Numbered from the stretch's first letter, positions 17,886 to 28,296 are shown. The stretch is 64,000 bases of DNA from Gottfriedia acidiceleris (GCF_023115465.1 NZ_CP096034.1:2914001-2978000); one strand, 5' to 3'. The notes: generated from the letters alone by a model not told the origin. Made by a program: numbers and translations.

Positions 17886-18036
17886 CTAAGTAAAATAACT
17901 AGTATTCTTCTTTTCTAGCAACTAAATCAAGGATGCCCGGCTCCTAGTCGAGAAGCGGTAAGACTTAAGCCACATTTCACCCAACCTGACAATGGCCAAA
18001 GTCTCAGAACGCGAACATCTTACAGTTGACTTCGAA

Positions 18037-18309
18037 TTAATTTTCATAAAAAGATTGTAATGCCAAATGTTCTAAATCTTTTTTTACATAAATATCATAT
18101 TGAGTATTCTCATTAAATCTCCTACCATTAAAACTCATCGGTAATTTCGTCTTATACTCAATTCCATTCTTCTTCAATTTTCCAATCATTGTAAAATAGT
18201 TTTGATATCCATACGTAGTATAGATTAATTTCCACTTTCGGTTTAAATTTAATTGAATGAAACTAGACAGTACTATAATGATAATTACATAGATTGCTAG
18301 ATTTAACAT
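18037..18309 (-). CDS. Small single-pass membrane protein, unknown
   Basis: 90 aa from ATG 18309 (GGAGGGAC upstream); an in-frame upstream start lacks a ribosome site. Residues 3-22 are one membrane helix (LAIYVIIIIVLSSFI). A basic soluble tail follows, with TTYGYQNYFTMIGKLKKNGI and a C-terminal YDIYVKKDLEHLAL, reminiscent of short Bacillus proteins that carry a DUF2007-like signal-transducer fold, but I cannot assign a family. The intergenic stretch 17886-18036 shows no feature. Confidence 0.5.
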   Translation of the reverse strand: MLNLAIYVIIIIVLSSFIQLNLNRKWKLIYTTYGYQNYFTMIGKLKKNGIEYKTKLPMSFNGRRFNENTQYDIYVKKDLEHLALQSFYEN

Positions 18310-18414
18310 AGTTAGTCCCTCCAAATCATACTTTTTATTTAACATATAAATAGCTACTAGTTTTTATGTATGGATTTTAGAAAAAAAATAATTTTAAAGT
18401 ATTCTTTCCATTTA

Positions 18415-18450
18415 AATAAAAACACTCCAGTCAATGAATACTGGAGTTTA
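18415..18450 (-). terminator. Terminator of the aldehyde dehydrogenase gene
   Basis: AAACTCCAGT / ACTGGAGTGTT stem followed by TTTATTT on the minus strand. Confidence 0.8.
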
Positions 18451-18457
18451 AAAGTTA

Positions 18458-19975
18458 TTAAAAGAATCCAAGTTTACTCGGTGAATAACTAACTAGCAAA
18501 TTCTTTGTATTTTGATAGTGATCCAACATCATTTTATGCGTTTCACGACCTACTCCTGAATTTTTATACCCACCAAAGGCTGCATGTGCAGGATATGCGT
18601 GATAACAGTTTACCCAAACTCGACCTGCTTCGATGTTGCGTCCGAATCGATAAGCAGTATCCATATCACGAGTCCATACACCCGCTCCTAATCCGTATAA
18701 TGTATCATTAGCGATTTCCAAAGCCTCTTCTTTTGTTTTAAATGTAGTAACCGAAACAACAGGACCAAAAATTTCTTCTTGGAATACTCTCATTTTATTA
18801 TTCCCTTTAAAAATGGTAGGGTTTACATAGAAACCATCTTTTAATTCTCCATCAAGAACGTTGCGACTACCACCAACTAAAACTTCTGCACCTTCATTCT
18901 TTCCAATTTCAAAATAAGATAAAATCTTATTCAATTGCTCGTGCGAAGCTTGAGAACCGATCATTGTTTGAGGATCCAATGGATTTCCTTGTTTAATCGC
19001 TTTAACACGATTTACTGCTCTATCCATAAATTCCTCATAAATTGATTCATGAATAAGCGCTCTTGAAGGACAGGTACATACTTCTCCCTGATTTAAAGCA
19101 AACATCGTAAAGCCTTCAAGTGCTTTATCGAAAAACTCTTCATTATCTACTACATCTTCAAAGAATATATTAGGAGATTTACCACCTAATTCTAATGTAA
19201 CAGGAATTAAATTCTTAGATGCATATTCCATAATTAGTCGCCCAGTTGAAGTTTCACCAGTAAATGCAATTTTTGCAATTCGATCACTTGAAGCTAATGG
19301 TTTACCAGCTTCAAGTCCAAATCCGTTTACTACATTAACAACTCCAGGTGGTAATAAATCTTGAATTAGTTCCATTAAAACTAACACAGAAGTTGGCGTT
19401 TGTTCAGCAGGTTTTAGAACAACACAATTCCCTGCAGCAAGGGCTGGAGCAAGCTTCCAAACAGCCATTAATATTGGAAAGTTCCATGGAATTATCTGTC
19501 CGACAACTCCTAATGGCTCTTTATAGTGATATGCAACTGTATCACCATCAAGTTCACCGAGTGATCCTTCTTGCGACCTGATACATCCGGCAAAATAACG
19601 GAAATGGTCTATTGCTAAAGGAATATCTGCAGCTAAAGTTTCACGAACAGGTTTGCCATTTTCCCAAGTTTCAGCAACAGCAAGATATTCTTTATTCGCT
19701 TCCATACGATCTGCAATCTTATGTAAAATATTAGCCCTCTCAGTTACTGACGTTCTCCCCCATTTACCTTTTGCACCGTGTGCTGCATCAAGTGCTTTTT
19801 CGATATCTTCTGAAGTCGATCTAGCCACTTCACAAAAGACTTGTCCAGTTACAGGCGATACATTTCCAAAATACTGTTCTCTTACTGGTCTTACCCATTC
19901 CCCACCAATAAAATTGTCATAACGATTTTTAAACGTAATTAATGAACCAGATTTTCCAGGTGTAGCAAATACCAT
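18458..19975 (-). CDS. NAD-dependent aldehyde dehydrogenase
   Basis: 505 aa. Usual ALDH layout: N-terminal [25 protein letters not shown] (cofactor site, ~155), [25 protein letters not shown] with the general-base Glu (~265), catalytic Cys in [16 protein letters not shown] (~305), and [10 protein letters not shown] near 400. The tail [20 protein letters not shown] resembles the acetaldehyde/aliphatic class (ExaC/AldB-like). It oxidises aldehydes to acids in the cytoplasm. ATG with AAGGGGGA upstream. Monocistronic; no alcohol dehydrogenase lies beside it. Confidence 0.85.
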   Translation of the reverse strand: MVFATPGKSGSLITFKNRYDNFIGGEWVRPVREQYFGNVSPVTGQVFCEVARSTSEDIEKALDAAHGAKGKWGRTSVTERANILHKIADRMEANKEYLAVAETWENGKPVRETLAADIPLAIDHFRYFAGCIRSQEGSLGELDGDTVAYHYKEPLGVVGQIIPWNFPILMAVWKLAPALAAGNCVVLKPAEQTPTSVLVLMELIQDLLPPGVVNVVNGFGLEAGKPLASSDRIAKIAFTGETSTGRLIMEYASKNLIPVTLELGGKSPNIFFEDVVDNEEFFDKALEGFTMFALNQGEVCTCPSRALIHESIYEEFMDRAVNRVKAIKQGNPLDPQTMIGSQASHEQLNKILSYFEIGKNEGAEVLVGGSRNVLDGELKDGFYVNPTIFKGNNKMRVFQEEIFGPVVSVTTFKTKEEALEIANDTLYGLGAGVWTRDMDTAYRFGRNIEAGRVWVNCYHAYPAHAAFGGYKNSGVGRETHKMMLDHYQNTKNLLVSYSPSKLGFF

Positions 19976-20140
19976 ACTAATTCCCCCTTAATAGCTTGTC
20001 TCTTTATAAACCTATGAAAGCGTGTATCTAACTATGACTACTAATAGATTATTTGTTTAATAGGAATTTTTTGATTCAACACTCATTATTAGGTAGAATG
20101 ATAGAAGTGAAAAAAATCTGTTAGAAAATGAGGGATAACT

Positions 20141-20959
20141 GTGCGTAAAAACTTCGTAGATATTTTATATCTCCTTGTTGGATCAGCTATCTTTGCAGTC
20201 GGTGTTAACTTCTTTGCAATACCGAATAAATTAGCTGAGGGTGGCTTTACCGGCATTACGATGATTACTTATTATCTATTTAACTGGTCACCTGATGTCG
20301 TATATTTTGTTTTAAATGCTTCCTTGTTAATAATTGGATATAACTATTTAAAGAAACAACTAATAATTTATACAGTTATTTCCATCGTAGCGATTTCATT
20401 TTTCTTACGTATTACGGACGGTTATGGCGTACCAACAAGCGAAACATTACTAGGGACTATTTTTGCGGGTGTTTTAATTGGTCTGGGCTTAGGAATTGTC
20501 TTTCGTGCAGGTGGTACAACAGGCGGTTCGACAGTTCTTGCACAAATGGTACATCAGTCCTTTGGGTGGAGTATTAGTAAATCCTTACTTTTATTTGATT
20601 TAATTGTCGTTTTAGGTGGCTATTTTGTAATCGGCTTTGAGAAAACATTATATACAGTAATTTCTATTTATATCGGTATTAAAGTTATGGATTTTATTAT
20701 GGAAGGTTTAAATCCTAAAAAAGCGATTACGATTATTTCCGATCAAGCAAATGAAATTGCACAAATCGTATCAAATGAAATGAATCGAGGCGTAACAATT
20801 TATCCAGCAAAGGGCCATTTCTCTGGCCTAAGAAAAGAGTCCTTATACATTATTCTTAATAATAAAGAACTATTTGAACTAAAAAAAATAATTCACACAA
20901 TTGATCCAAAAGCATTTGTCGTTATACATGATGTAAATGATGTGTTGAAAGCAGGCTAA
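20141..20959 (+). CDS. YitT family membrane protein
   Basis: 272 aa from GTG (GAGGGATAA upstream). Five to six membrane helices in residues 1-170 include the family block GGFTGITMITYYLFNWSP and FRAGGTTGGSTVLAQM. The C-terminal ~90 residues are a soluble DUF2179 domain with GRGVTIYPAKGHFSG and IDPKAFVVIHDVNDVLKAG. Bacillus genomes carry several paralogs (YitT, YqfU, YvjA, YpjC). The function is unknown. Divergent from the aldehyde dehydrogenase gene, with a 165-nt shared upstream region. Confidence 0.85.
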   Translation: MRKNFVDILYLLVGSAIFAVGVNFFAIPNKLAEGGFTGITMITYYLFNWSPDVVYFVLNASLLIIGYNYLKKQLIIYTVISIVAISFFLRITDGYGVPTSETLLGTIFAGVLIGLGLGIVFRAGGTTGGSTVLAQMVHQSFGWSISKSLLLFDLIVVLGGYFVIGFEKTLYTVISIYIGIKVMDFIMEGLNPKKAITIISDQANEIAQIVSNEMNRGVTIYPAKGHFSGLRKESLYIILNNKELFELKKIIHTIDPKAFVVIHDVNDVLKAG

Positions 20960-20978
20960 AAGCTTTAGGTAAAGCAAA

Positions 20979-21022
20979 AAACAAATCGCGTTTAGTAATC
21001 AAACTTAAGCGATTTGTTTTTT
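20979..21022 (+). terminator. Terminator after the YitT-family gene
   Basis: ACAAATCGC / GCGATTTGT stem followed by a long T-run. Confidence 0.85.
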
Positions 21023-21114
21023 TATTTTTTATTGCTTTCGCTTTTATGGTGACACATCATTTTCGACAACTACTAAGGCGTTTTAATTTTAAAGATTACA
21101 CACAATGCAATAAC

Positions 21115-22947
21115 TTATATTGTTTTTCCTTTTATATCTACACTTAACCTTTCATTTATTCCATCTAGTTCCTTTTGTAATGTAACGATTTTTAAGATTT
21201 GAGCTTTCTTTTCTTCATCCGTATCTTTTTCTTCTGCATTCATTGCAGCTATTTCTAGTTGTAATTTAATTCGTTCATTTAATAAAGTTTGCTGATCGTT
21301 TGAGATTTTCTGTCTTCCGTTCCAATCTGCAAAAGATCCTTTGAATTCATAAAGATTTCCATTTTCAATATGAATTACTCGATTTGAGACCTTTTTTAGT
21401 AAATATGGATCATGTGACACTACAACTACTGCTCCAGGATAGGCTGCTAATGCTTCTTCAATTCTTTCTCTCGTGTGAATATCTAAATAGTTTGTTGGCT
21501 CATCAAGCACTAGTAGATTAGCATCAGAAAAGTATAACTTTACGAAAGCAACTCGACATTTCTCACCCATGCTTAATTGAGCAATATTCTTGTAAACATC
21601 CTCTCTTCTAAAAAGGAAACAGGCTAAAATTGTTCTGGCTTCTGTTTCAGTCATATTTGGAAGTGATAAAATTTCATTTAAAATTGTTGAATCCTCATTT
21701 AACGCTTCAAGCTCCTGCATAAAGTAACCTATTTTTAATTGAGGGTTATGTCGTACAGATCCATTATTAGGAGTCATTAACCCTGTTAATAATTTTAAAA
21801 ATGTAGATTTACCAGAGCCATTTTTTCCGATTACAGCTAATCGATCTTCTCGATTTAGAATAAAATCAACTTGGTTAAATAATGATTTTTCATCATATGA
21901 AAAATCAACTTTTTCAAATGTAATCATTTGTTTAGCTGAAAATGAATCATTTTCAAAGCTTGCTGAAATTGTTTTAGCTTCTTTTGGTTTTTCTACTTTT
22001 CTTTTCTCTAAACGTTCTAAATCCTTTTCTTTTGATTTAAACCTTAATGCGTTTTTTGCCGCTTGTTTCTTCGCAAAAGGATCACGTTCACTGGCTGCAT
22101 TATGCGAGCTTGTAAACCATTGTTTATATTGATTAATTGTTTCAATAAGTTTTTTCTTTTCTGCTTCTTGTTTTTCATATTGTGCTTGTTGAGTTTTTCG
22201 CTCATGTTCTTTTTGTATTTTGTATGTTGAATAGCCACCACTATACTTAAATGTACCACTTTCGGTTAATTCAACTGTAACAGTCGCAACATCATCAATG
22301 AATTGTCGTTCATGAGAAATAAAAAGTACACTACCTTTAAAGTTTTGTAACCATTCCGTTAACCATTGGATTGACTCAGTGTCTAAATGATTTGTTGGTT
22401 CATCCAAAATTAACAGTTTTGGTTCCTTCATCATAATTTTTGCTAATTTGACTTTTGTTTTTTGTCCACCACTTAATTGACTGAATGGAATATTCCATAA
22501 CTCCTGCGGTAATTGAAATTTCTTTAAAACTTGATCTATTTTCGTTTCCCAATCATAGCCATCTAATTCTAAATAGTTACTTAAACTCTCGTTATATTTA
22601 GCAAGATTTTCTTCATTAGACAAATCAAGTAAATACATTTCTAAATTCTTTTTGATGAAATATCGCTTTTGATCAAACGATTCGATCACTTCCCTTGTTG
22701 ACAGGTTCTCCTGATTCTCTTCATCTGTTAAAAGCCATCCAATTTCATCTTTTGAATAGTGAATTTGTAACATTCCTTTTTTCAATGAAATATTACCTAT
22801 AAGGGCATTAATAAATGTTGACTTTCCAACTCCATTTTCACCAATTAAAGCAACCCTTTCACCTTCTTTTATATCTAAGTTTCCATTTTTAAAAATTGTT
22901 TTTCCGTTTAATTCGATCTCTATATTCGATGCTTTTATAATAAACAT
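21115..22947 (-). CDS. ABC-F ribosome-associated ATPase, probable antibiotic-resistance type
   Basis: 610 aa from ATG 22947 (GGAGTGAAG upstream); a GTG 9 nt earlier is too close to that site. Two ABC cassettes and no membrane domain. Cassette 1: GENGVGKST, LSGGQKTKVKL, LLILDEPTNHLD. Cassette 2: GKNGSGKST, LSMGEKCRVAFVKLYF, LLVLDEPTNYLDI. A basic inter-domain linker lies at about 245-320. The LSMGE-CRVAF-KLYF form of the second signature is typical of VmlR/Vga-like ribosome-protection proteins rather than Uup/EttA housekeeping members. Such proteins displace translation inhibitors from the ribosome. The attenuator-like leader upstream fits drug-inducible expression. The antibiotic range cannot be read. 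Confidence 0.8.
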   Translation of the reverse strand: MFIIKASNIEIELNGKTIFKNGNLDIKEGERVALIGENGVGKSTFINALIGNISLKKGMLQIHYSKDEIGWLLTDEENQENLSTREVIESFDQKRYFIKKNLEMYLLDLSNEENLAKYNESLSNYLELDGYDWETKIDQVLKKFQLPQELWNIPFSQLSGGQKTKVKLAKIMMKEPKLLILDEPTNHLDTESIQWLTEWLQNFKGSVLFISHERQFIDDVATVTVELTESGTFKYSGGYSTYKIQKEHERKTQQAQYEKQEAEKKKLIETINQYKQWFTSSHNAASERDPFAKKQAAKNALRFKSKEKDLERLEKRKVEKPKEAKTISASFENDSFSAKQMITFEKVDFSYDEKSLFNQVDFILNREDRLAVIGKNGSGKSTFLKLLTGLMTPNNGSVRHNPQLKIGYFMQELEALNEDSTILNEILSLPNMTETEARTILACFLFRREDVYKNIAQLSMGEKCRVAFVKLYFSDANLLVLDEPTNYLDIHTRERIEEALAAYPGAVVVVSHDPYLLKKVSNRVIHIENGNLYEFKGSFADWNGRQKISNDQQTLLNERIKLQLEIAAMNAEEKDTDEEKKAQILKIVTLQKELDGINERLSVDIKGKTI

Positions 22948-23026
22948 ATACTTCACTCCATCCGATTTAAAATTACTCTGATTAAAAATACAATCTGTTT
23001 TCGAAAGTATTTTTTAATGAGAGAAC

Positions 23027-23315
23027 ATAAAAAACACACAAGCAGTATCTGCCTGTGTGTAAATTGGATGTGATTTAATAAGCCGTGTATATATAAAAAT
23101 ATATAACGTTAGAATATATTTCAAATGAAATATATTAGTAAATAAACCATGCATTTAAGACAATGGATTAATTTAATATTAGTATAGGCTCATAAATAGA
23201 CATAGTTATCCAATTTCTCTGATTTCAGGCAGAGTACTTTTTTGCTATAAAATTCGTTAGCTTAAAAAGTTATCGGATATTGTACATAGTGTCTAAATTT
23301 GATGCCTCCTTAAAA
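23027..23315 (-). promoter_or_regulatory. Attenuator leader of the ABC-F gene
   Basis: On the minus strand an intrinsic terminator at 23029-23060 (ACACACAGGCAG / CTGCTTGTGTGT then TTTTTT) lies 80 nt before the start codon, inside a ~400-nt leader. TCTGCCTG at 23226-23233 is perfectly complementary to CAGGCAGA (23048-23055) in the terminator 5' arm, a ready antiterminator. An AAGGAGG at about 23310 precedes a tiny ORF (ATG TAC AAT ATC CGA TAA), but its spacing of ~18 nt is poor, so the regulatory peptide is unclear. An A/T-rich stem (TATATTTCATTTGAAATATA) lies between. Confidence 0.6.
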
Positions 23316-23365
23316 ATATTAATTTAATCTTAGCTTACTTTTAGTATGATTTCAATGCTTTCTTT

Positions 23366-23860
23366 TTATTCTTTCCAAATTAATGCGAATTCCTTACTCA
23401 GTTTCTTTCTTAATTGGCGACTTTCTAATCGTTTAAATGCTAATTGCTGTAATTTAATTTCTTCCTCTGTTTCTGGTATTACCTCTACTACTTTATGTGG
23501 TTTTCCATCTTTAAGTGCAACAAATGTTACAAAACATGTTGCAGCAACTCTTTTTTCACCTGAAAGTAGGTCTTCGGCAGTAGCTCGAACAAATACTTCC
23601 ATTGAGCTTGAGCCTGTTAAGATCACGAACGATTCATAATATATGCAGTCACTTTCACGAACTGGACATAAAAATTCTACTGAATCCATCGATGCGGTTA
23701 CACATTCCATTCTTGAATGCTTTGTAGCTGAAATGGAGGCAATTAAGTCCATTGCGGCAAGCATTCTTCCTCCGAATAATGTACCATGGTTATTTAAATC
23801 AGTTGGAAATATTCTACTACTATCAAATACTCTGGATTCTTTTACATATCTACCATTCAT
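23366..23860 (-). CDS. Acyl-CoA thioesterase, hotdog fold (YkhA-like)
   Basis: 164 aa from ATG 23860 (AGGGTG upstream). The acyl-CoA hydrolase block is clear: FPTDLNNHGTLFGGRMLAAM with the catalytic-type Asn/His/Asp region, TASMDSVEFLCPV, and ATCFVTFVALKDGKP (~50-125). It hydrolyses acyl-CoA esters in the cytoplasm. It lies 16 nt after metE on the same strand and may be cotranscribed with it, in which case the cobalamin riboswitch would reach it too. No terminator is seen between them. Confidence 0.85.
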   Translation of the reverse strand: MNGRYVKESRVFDSSRIFPTDLNNHGTLFGGRMLAAMDLIASISATKHSRMECVTASMDSVEFLCPVRESDCIYYESFVILTGSSSMEVFVRATAEDLLSGEKRVAATCFVTFVALKDGKPHKVVEVIPETEEEIKLQQLAFKRLESRQLRKKLSKEFALIWKE

Positions 23861-23876
23861 CGATTTCACCCTATCA

Positions 23877-26165
23877 TTAAATAATTGAATAATATTTTTC
23901 TCGGACTTTTTTCGCAGATTTTACCATATTTGATAAAGCATCTATTACCTCAGATTCATTACGCGTCTTTAATCCACAGTCTGGATTAACCCAAAATCTA
24001 TTTGCATCACAAACTTTTAAAGAACTAATAATATTTTCTTCCATTTCCTCAACCGACGGTACCCTTGGGCTATGAATATCATACACGCCTAATCCAATAC
24101 CAAATGGATAAGGGGACTCAGCTAAATAAGTAGAAAATTCTTGATGACTTCTTGCATGTTCAATTGAAATAACATCAGCATCTAAATCAATAATTGTGTC
24201 CATAATATCGCTAAAATTGCTATAACACATATGAGTATGTATTTGCGTTTCATTTCGGACGCTTGAGGTAGCTAAACGAAATGCTCTCGTTACCCAATGT
24301 AAATATTGATCCCAATCTTTTTGCTTCAAAGGTAAACCTTCTCGAATTGCAGGTTCATCAACTTGAATAATTGAAATGCCAGCAGCTTCGAGTGCTTTTA
24401 CTTCTTTACGTAAAGCTAATGCAATTTCATTTGCTATTTCTTCTCTTGTACGATCCTCACGAACAAATGACCAATTTAATATTGTAACTGGACCTGTTAA
24501 CATCCCTTTGACTGGTTTAGCTGTTAAGCTTTGTGCATACTCAGTTTCATTTACAGTAATTGGCTTTGTAAATTCCACTTTACTAAAAATAATTGGCGGT
24601 TTAACACAGCGCGATCCATAAGATTGAACCCATGCTTTTTTCGTAAATGCAAAACCCTCTAGTTTCTCACCAAAATATTCAACCATATCCGTACGCTCAT
24701 ACTCACCATGTACTAATACATCCATATCAATATTTTCTTGAATTTCAATCCATTCTTTAATTTTCAATTTAATTTGATTCATATATTCTGAATCATCTAT
24801 TGTACTTTTGCGCCATTGCTGTCTTAATTGTTTAATTTCCTTCGTTTGAGGGAAGCTTCCAATTGTAGTCGTTGGTAAAATCGGTAAATTCATTACTTTA
24901 TTTTGTAATGGATATCTTAAATGGAATGGTACTGGTCTTCTAAAATCATCTTCATTAATGGATTCCAATTCATTCTGAGTTGAATGATTTTTTCTGCTAA
25001 GTTGTTTTAAATTTACTAAACAATTACTTGCATATTTAACTTCATTATCAAACATGCTCGCTTTGTTTATTACTAAACTTTTTAGTATCACTAACTCTTC
25101 TAATTTTTCATCGGCAAACGATAATGCCTCGAACAATGTTTCATTTAATAAATTCTCTTCAACTTTTGTAACTGGTACGTGAAGCAAACTACAAGACGGT
25201 TGAATCCACCAATCCTTTGGACTTATTTCTTGTTTAAGAGAATTTAAAAATTCAATCGAATCATTTAAATCATTTCTCCAAATATTACGTCCATTAAGTA
25301 TTCCTACGCCTAGTACTTTGTCATCTGGAAATCCGTACTCAAGGATCGACTGTAAATTCCCATCTTTACCGTGAACAAAATCAAGACCAATGCCTTCTAC
25401 TGGGAACGAAATTAGTTCTTTATATTGTTCAACTGCTTCAAAGTAGGTTTGAAGCATAATTGATAATGTAGGTACAGCTTTTGCGATTTGATCATAAACT
25501 TTTTTCAAAAATCGAATATCTTCGCTTGATTCTTCTAACACAAAACATGGTTCATCAATTTGTACCCACTCAACACCTTCATTCTCTAGCTCTTTAAGCA
25601 TTTGTATATAAAGGTTTACTAGATTATTTATTATGTTTCGTTTTTCTTCTTCCTGGTAACCTTTTGCTAACTGTACAAATGAATAGATTCCTAGAATGAC
25701 AGGTTTCGTTTTTATACCAAGCTCAATTAATGCCTCTTTGTATGCTTCTAGTGGCTTATTAAATAATAATCTAGATTGCATTTCTTTTTGATATTCAGGG
25801 ACGATATAGTGATAGTTTGTATTAAACCATTTCGTCATTTCACAAGCTACAATGTTCTTACTTCCTCTTGCTAATGCAAAATAAGTATCTAGACTTGGTC
25901 TTTGATTTATTACACCAAATCGACTAGGAATCCAGCCAAACATAGTAGCAAAATCTAACACATGATCATAAAACGTAAAATCATTTACGGGGACTAGCTC
26001 TACACCTAAATCGTGCTGTTTCTTTATTGAGCATAATCTCAGTGATTTCATTTCTTTTTCAAATTCTTCTTGATTAATTTTATTTTGCCAAAAGCTTTCT
26101 AACGTTTTTTTCCATTCACGATTTTCACCAATTCTCGGATATCCTAGATTACTTATGTGTACCAA
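23877..26165 (-). CDS. metE: Cobalamin-independent methionine synthase
   Basis: 762 aa, full length. It transfers the methyl group of 5-methyltetrahydropteroyl-triglutamate to homocysteine, the last step of methionine synthesis. N-terminal domain: LGYPRIGENREWKK. C-terminal catalytic domain: LPTTTIGSFPQT, VHGEYERTDMVEYF, and zinc ligands in IHTHMCYSNF (His, Cys) and NPDCGLKTR (Cys). Start TTG with GGAGAGGGA upstream. Preceded by a cobalamin riboswitch and terminator, so it should be switched off when B12 is available, which implies that a B12-dependent MetH exists elsewhere in the genome. Confidence 0.95.
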   Translation of the reverse strand: MVHISNLGYPRIGENREWKKTLESFWQNKINQEEFEKEMKSLRLCSIKKQHDLGVELVPVNDFTFYDHVLDFATMFGWIPSRFGVINQRPSLDTYFALARGSKNIVACEMTKWFNTNYHYIVPEYQKEMQSRLLFNKPLEAYKEALIELGIKTKPVILGIYSFVQLAKGYQEEEKRNIINNLVNLYIQMLKELENEGVEWVQIDEPCFVLEESSEDIRFLKKVYDQIAKAVPTLSIMLQTYFEAVEQYKELISFPVEGIGLDFVHGKDGNLQSILEYGFPDDKVLGVGILNGRNIWRNDLNDSIEFLNSLKQEISPKDWWIQPSCSLLHVPVTKVEENLLNETLFEALSFADEKLEELVILKSLVINKASMFDNEVKYASNCLVNLKQLSRKNHSTQNELESINEDDFRRPVPFHLRYPLQNKVMNLPILPTTTIGSFPQTKEIKQLRQQWRKSTIDDSEYMNQIKLKIKEWIEIQENIDMDVLVHGEYERTDMVEYFGEKLEGFAFTKKAWVQSYGSRCVKPPIIFSKVEFTKPITVNETEYAQSLTAKPVKGMLTGPVTILNWSFVREDRTREEIANEIALALRKEVKALEAAGISIIQVDEPAIREGLPLKQKDWDQYLHWVTRAFRLATSSVRNETQIHTHMCYSNFSDIMDTIIDLDADVISIEHARSHQEFSTYLAESPYPFGIGLGVYDIHSPRVPSVEEMEENIISSLKVCDANRFWVNPDCGLKTRNESEVIDALSNMVKSAKKVREKYYSII

Positions 26166-26191
26166 TTTGTCCCTCTCCTTTTAACTAAAAT

Positions 26192-26228
26192 AAAAAAGCA
26201 TTTTTATCTCATAAGAGACAAAAATGCC
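26192..26228 (-). terminator. Terminator controlled by the cobalamin riboswitch
   Basis: GCATTTTTGTCTC / GAGATAAAAATGC stem, loop TTAT, then TTTTTTA on the minus strand, 27 nt before metE. Confidence 0.85.
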
Positions 26229-26229
26229 T

Positions 26230-26283
26230 TTAAGTTGGAAAACATAAATCATTAGAATACGTTAACTTAAGCTTTCTTTCCAT
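26230..26283 (-). CDS. Possible small leader ORF between riboswitch and terminator
   Basis: A 17-codon ORF starts ATG GAA AGA AAG CTT with GGGAGGTG 4-5 nt upstream, and stops TAA at the base of the terminator stem. It lies after the aptamer P1 stem. Peptide: MERKLKLTYSNDLCFPT. It may be a chance ORF, but its strong ribosome site and exact stop position are notable. Confidence 0.35.
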   Translation of the reverse strand: MERKLKLTYSNDLCFPT

Positions 26284-26324
26284 AAGGCACCTCCCTATCT
26301 CTCGTAGGTCAAACAGCGTCGTTA

Positions 26325-26498
26325 GAATAGGCAGGTCTCCTGACTTAAGAATCTTTGTAAATAAAAGCCTTCCCTATTTAAATAAGTGGCATCTTCTTAT
26401 TTACTCCTCTATTACAGTGGCGGGACCGTGTTGGAATTAAACCAAACTTCCCTTTTAAGTAAATGATTTCAAACTTCGAACTTCATTTACACCTATTC
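26325..26498 (-). ncRNA. Cobalamin (AdoCbl) riboswitch aptamer
   Basis: On the minus strand the B12 box AAGTCAGGAGACCTGCCT is at 26329-26346 and CCCGCCACTG at 26414-26423, both diagnostic. P1 closes as GAATAGG (26492-26498) with CCTATTC (26325-26331). It is followed by an expression-platform terminator and metE. Control of the B12-independent methionine synthase by a B12 riboswitch is well established in other bacteria. Confidence 0.93.
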
Positions 26499-26638
26499 CC
26501 TACTATTTAGTTTTCATCATTTTGTCATAAAATACAAAAATAGTCAAAATATTTATTTTTTATTTTCCGTACTATTTTAAAAAAAATTTTATTTTGGGTT
26601 AAATAAATAATGTCGATTTAGTTATTCAGGTAATTTAA

Positions 26639-26704
26639 AAAATGCGTTCGTATAATAATCTCATCCAGTTTCATTACTGTTTGATCTAATTATACGAACG
26701 CATT
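26639..26704 (-). terminator. Long-stem terminator of the amino-acid permease gene
   Basis: AATGCGTTCGTATAAT pairs with ATTATACGAACGCATT across a ~32-nt loop, then TTTTTTAAAT on the minus strand. Confidence 0.75.
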
Positions 26705-26780
26705 GATTGTTTATAAAATTTATATTTTTATTGAATAGCTATATTCATAGGAACATCTTACCATCAAACTAAGTGATGCA

Positions 26781-28169
26781 TTAGTTAGCTATTTCTTCAT
26801 CTGCTTTTGTATCTATTGGTACACGTTTTCCGATCCCGAAAGCATAGAAACAAATGACAAGTATTGCCAAGAAAATTATCCCTACAATAAGTGAGATACG
26901 TGTGTCATCATTAAACCACATACCAATTAATACCAATACTAAATAGGCTAATGTTAAGTAGTTAGTAAATGGTGCAAAAGGCATTTTAAAAGGATGATTT
27001 TTAATTTCATCTCCCTTTACTTTTCTGAAACGAATATGACTAATTAAAATGACAAACCACGGGATCATCCCAGGAAGTACGCTTGCACTGTATACATACA
27101 CGAATAAGTTTTTTGGTGCAATAAAATTTAAAATAACACCAATTATTAAGCCTATTAATACACCGATTGTACCGAATAAAGGCACTCCGTTATTTGAGAC
27201 TTTTGTAAAATATTTTGGTGCTTGTCCATTTATACCTAATGTATAAAGCATGCGTCCAGCACTATAAATACCACTGTTACAACCAGACATTGCAGCAGTA
27301 ATTACTACAAAGTTAATAATTCCAGCTGCAGCTGTAATACCAAATTTTGCAAAAGTTACAACAAACGGGCTACCAATTGAATTTAGTTGATCCCAAGGGA
27401 AAACTGTTACAATTACAAAAATAGCACCAATATAGAAAATTAAAATACGCCAAATAAGACTTTGAATCGCATCTTTTAATGTTTTTTTCGGATTTTCTGC
27501 TTCTCCAGCTGTAATACCAATTAATTCAACGCCTTGATAAGCTCCAACTACTAGTGAAAGAGCAAAGAAGAAGCCTGACCAACCTCCTGTAAAGAAACCA
27601 CCATTTTTCCAAAGATTAGATAGTCCAATCGCATGTCCTCCGTTTCCAAGACCGAAGAAAATAAGACCAAACCCAGCAACAATCATCAATAAAATCGTAA
27701 CAACTTTAATCATTGCGAACCAAAATTCAAATTCACCAAATGATTTAACAGAAATTAAATTTGCTGCACCAAGAATCACAATTGCAATAATTCCTGGTAT
27801 CCAAGCAGGTAGATCTGGAAACCAGTACTTCATATATGCCCCAACTGCTATAATTTCTGACATTCCAACAATTACCCACTGGAACCAGTTACTCCAAGCT
27901 GTCATATACCCTGCTAAAGGGTGTATATATTTATGGCCAAATGTCGCAAATGAACCTGTACTTGGCTCAACGTATAACATTTCCCCCATTGCACGCATAA
28001 TGAAGAAGATAAAAATCCCCGAAATTGCATAAGCAAGCATTACTGATGGGCCTGTCCAATGAATTGTACTCGTCGAACCCATAAATAAACCTACACCGAT
28101 TGTACCGCCTAATGCAATCATCTGAATATGGCGCGCTTTCAATCCTTTTTTCAATTCCTTATGTGCCAT
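26781..28169 (-). CDS. APC-family amino-acid permease
   Basis: 462 aa from ATG 28169 (AGGGGAGG upstream). The N-terminus [20 protein letters not shown] and the following LFMGS motif are the AAT subfamily signature, with about 12 membrane helices. Closest in style to Bacillus AapA/YbxG-type permeases for neutral amino acids such as alanine, serine or glycine. The substrate cannot be fixed from sequence. It lies downstream of brnQ on the same strand with a ~130-nt gap, so either its own promoter or readthrough is possible. Confidence 0.85.
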   Translation of the reverse strand: MAHKELKKGLKARHIQMIALGGTIGVGLFMGSTSTIHWTGPSVMLAYAISGIFIFFIMRAMGEMLYVEPSTGSFATFGHKYIHPLAGYMTAWSNWFQWVIVGMSEIIAVGAYMKYWFPDLPAWIPGIIAIVILGAANLISVKSFGEFEFWFAMIKVVTILLMIVAGFGLIFFGLGNGGHAIGLSNLWKNGGFFTGGWSGFFFALSLVVGAYQGVELIGITAGEAENPKKTLKDAIQSLIWRILIFYIGAIFVIVTVFPWDQLNSIGSPFVVTFAKFGITAAAGIINFVVITAAMSGCNSGIYSAGRMLYTLGINGQAPKYFTKVSNNGVPLFGTIGVLIGLIIGVILNFIAPKNLFVYVYSASVLPGMIPWFVILISHIRFRKVKGDEIKNHPFKMPFAPFTNYLTLAYLVLVLIGMWFNDDTRISLIVGIIFLAILVICFYAFGIGKRVPIDTKADEEIAN

Positions 28170-28296
28170 ACTATTTCCTCCCCTTTCTGATGAAACAAGT
28201 GTCACTTTTTGAATCAATCTTAAAAACTTCTCCCCTAAAACCAGTACTAACTTATTAAGAAAATTTACAGTTAAAAGCTTTTTTAATTTCCTAAAA

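Noticed and set aside
17930-18036. Possible small RNA or gene in a locally more GC-rich stretch
   Set aside because: No ORF with a ribosome site, no promoter or terminator recognised.
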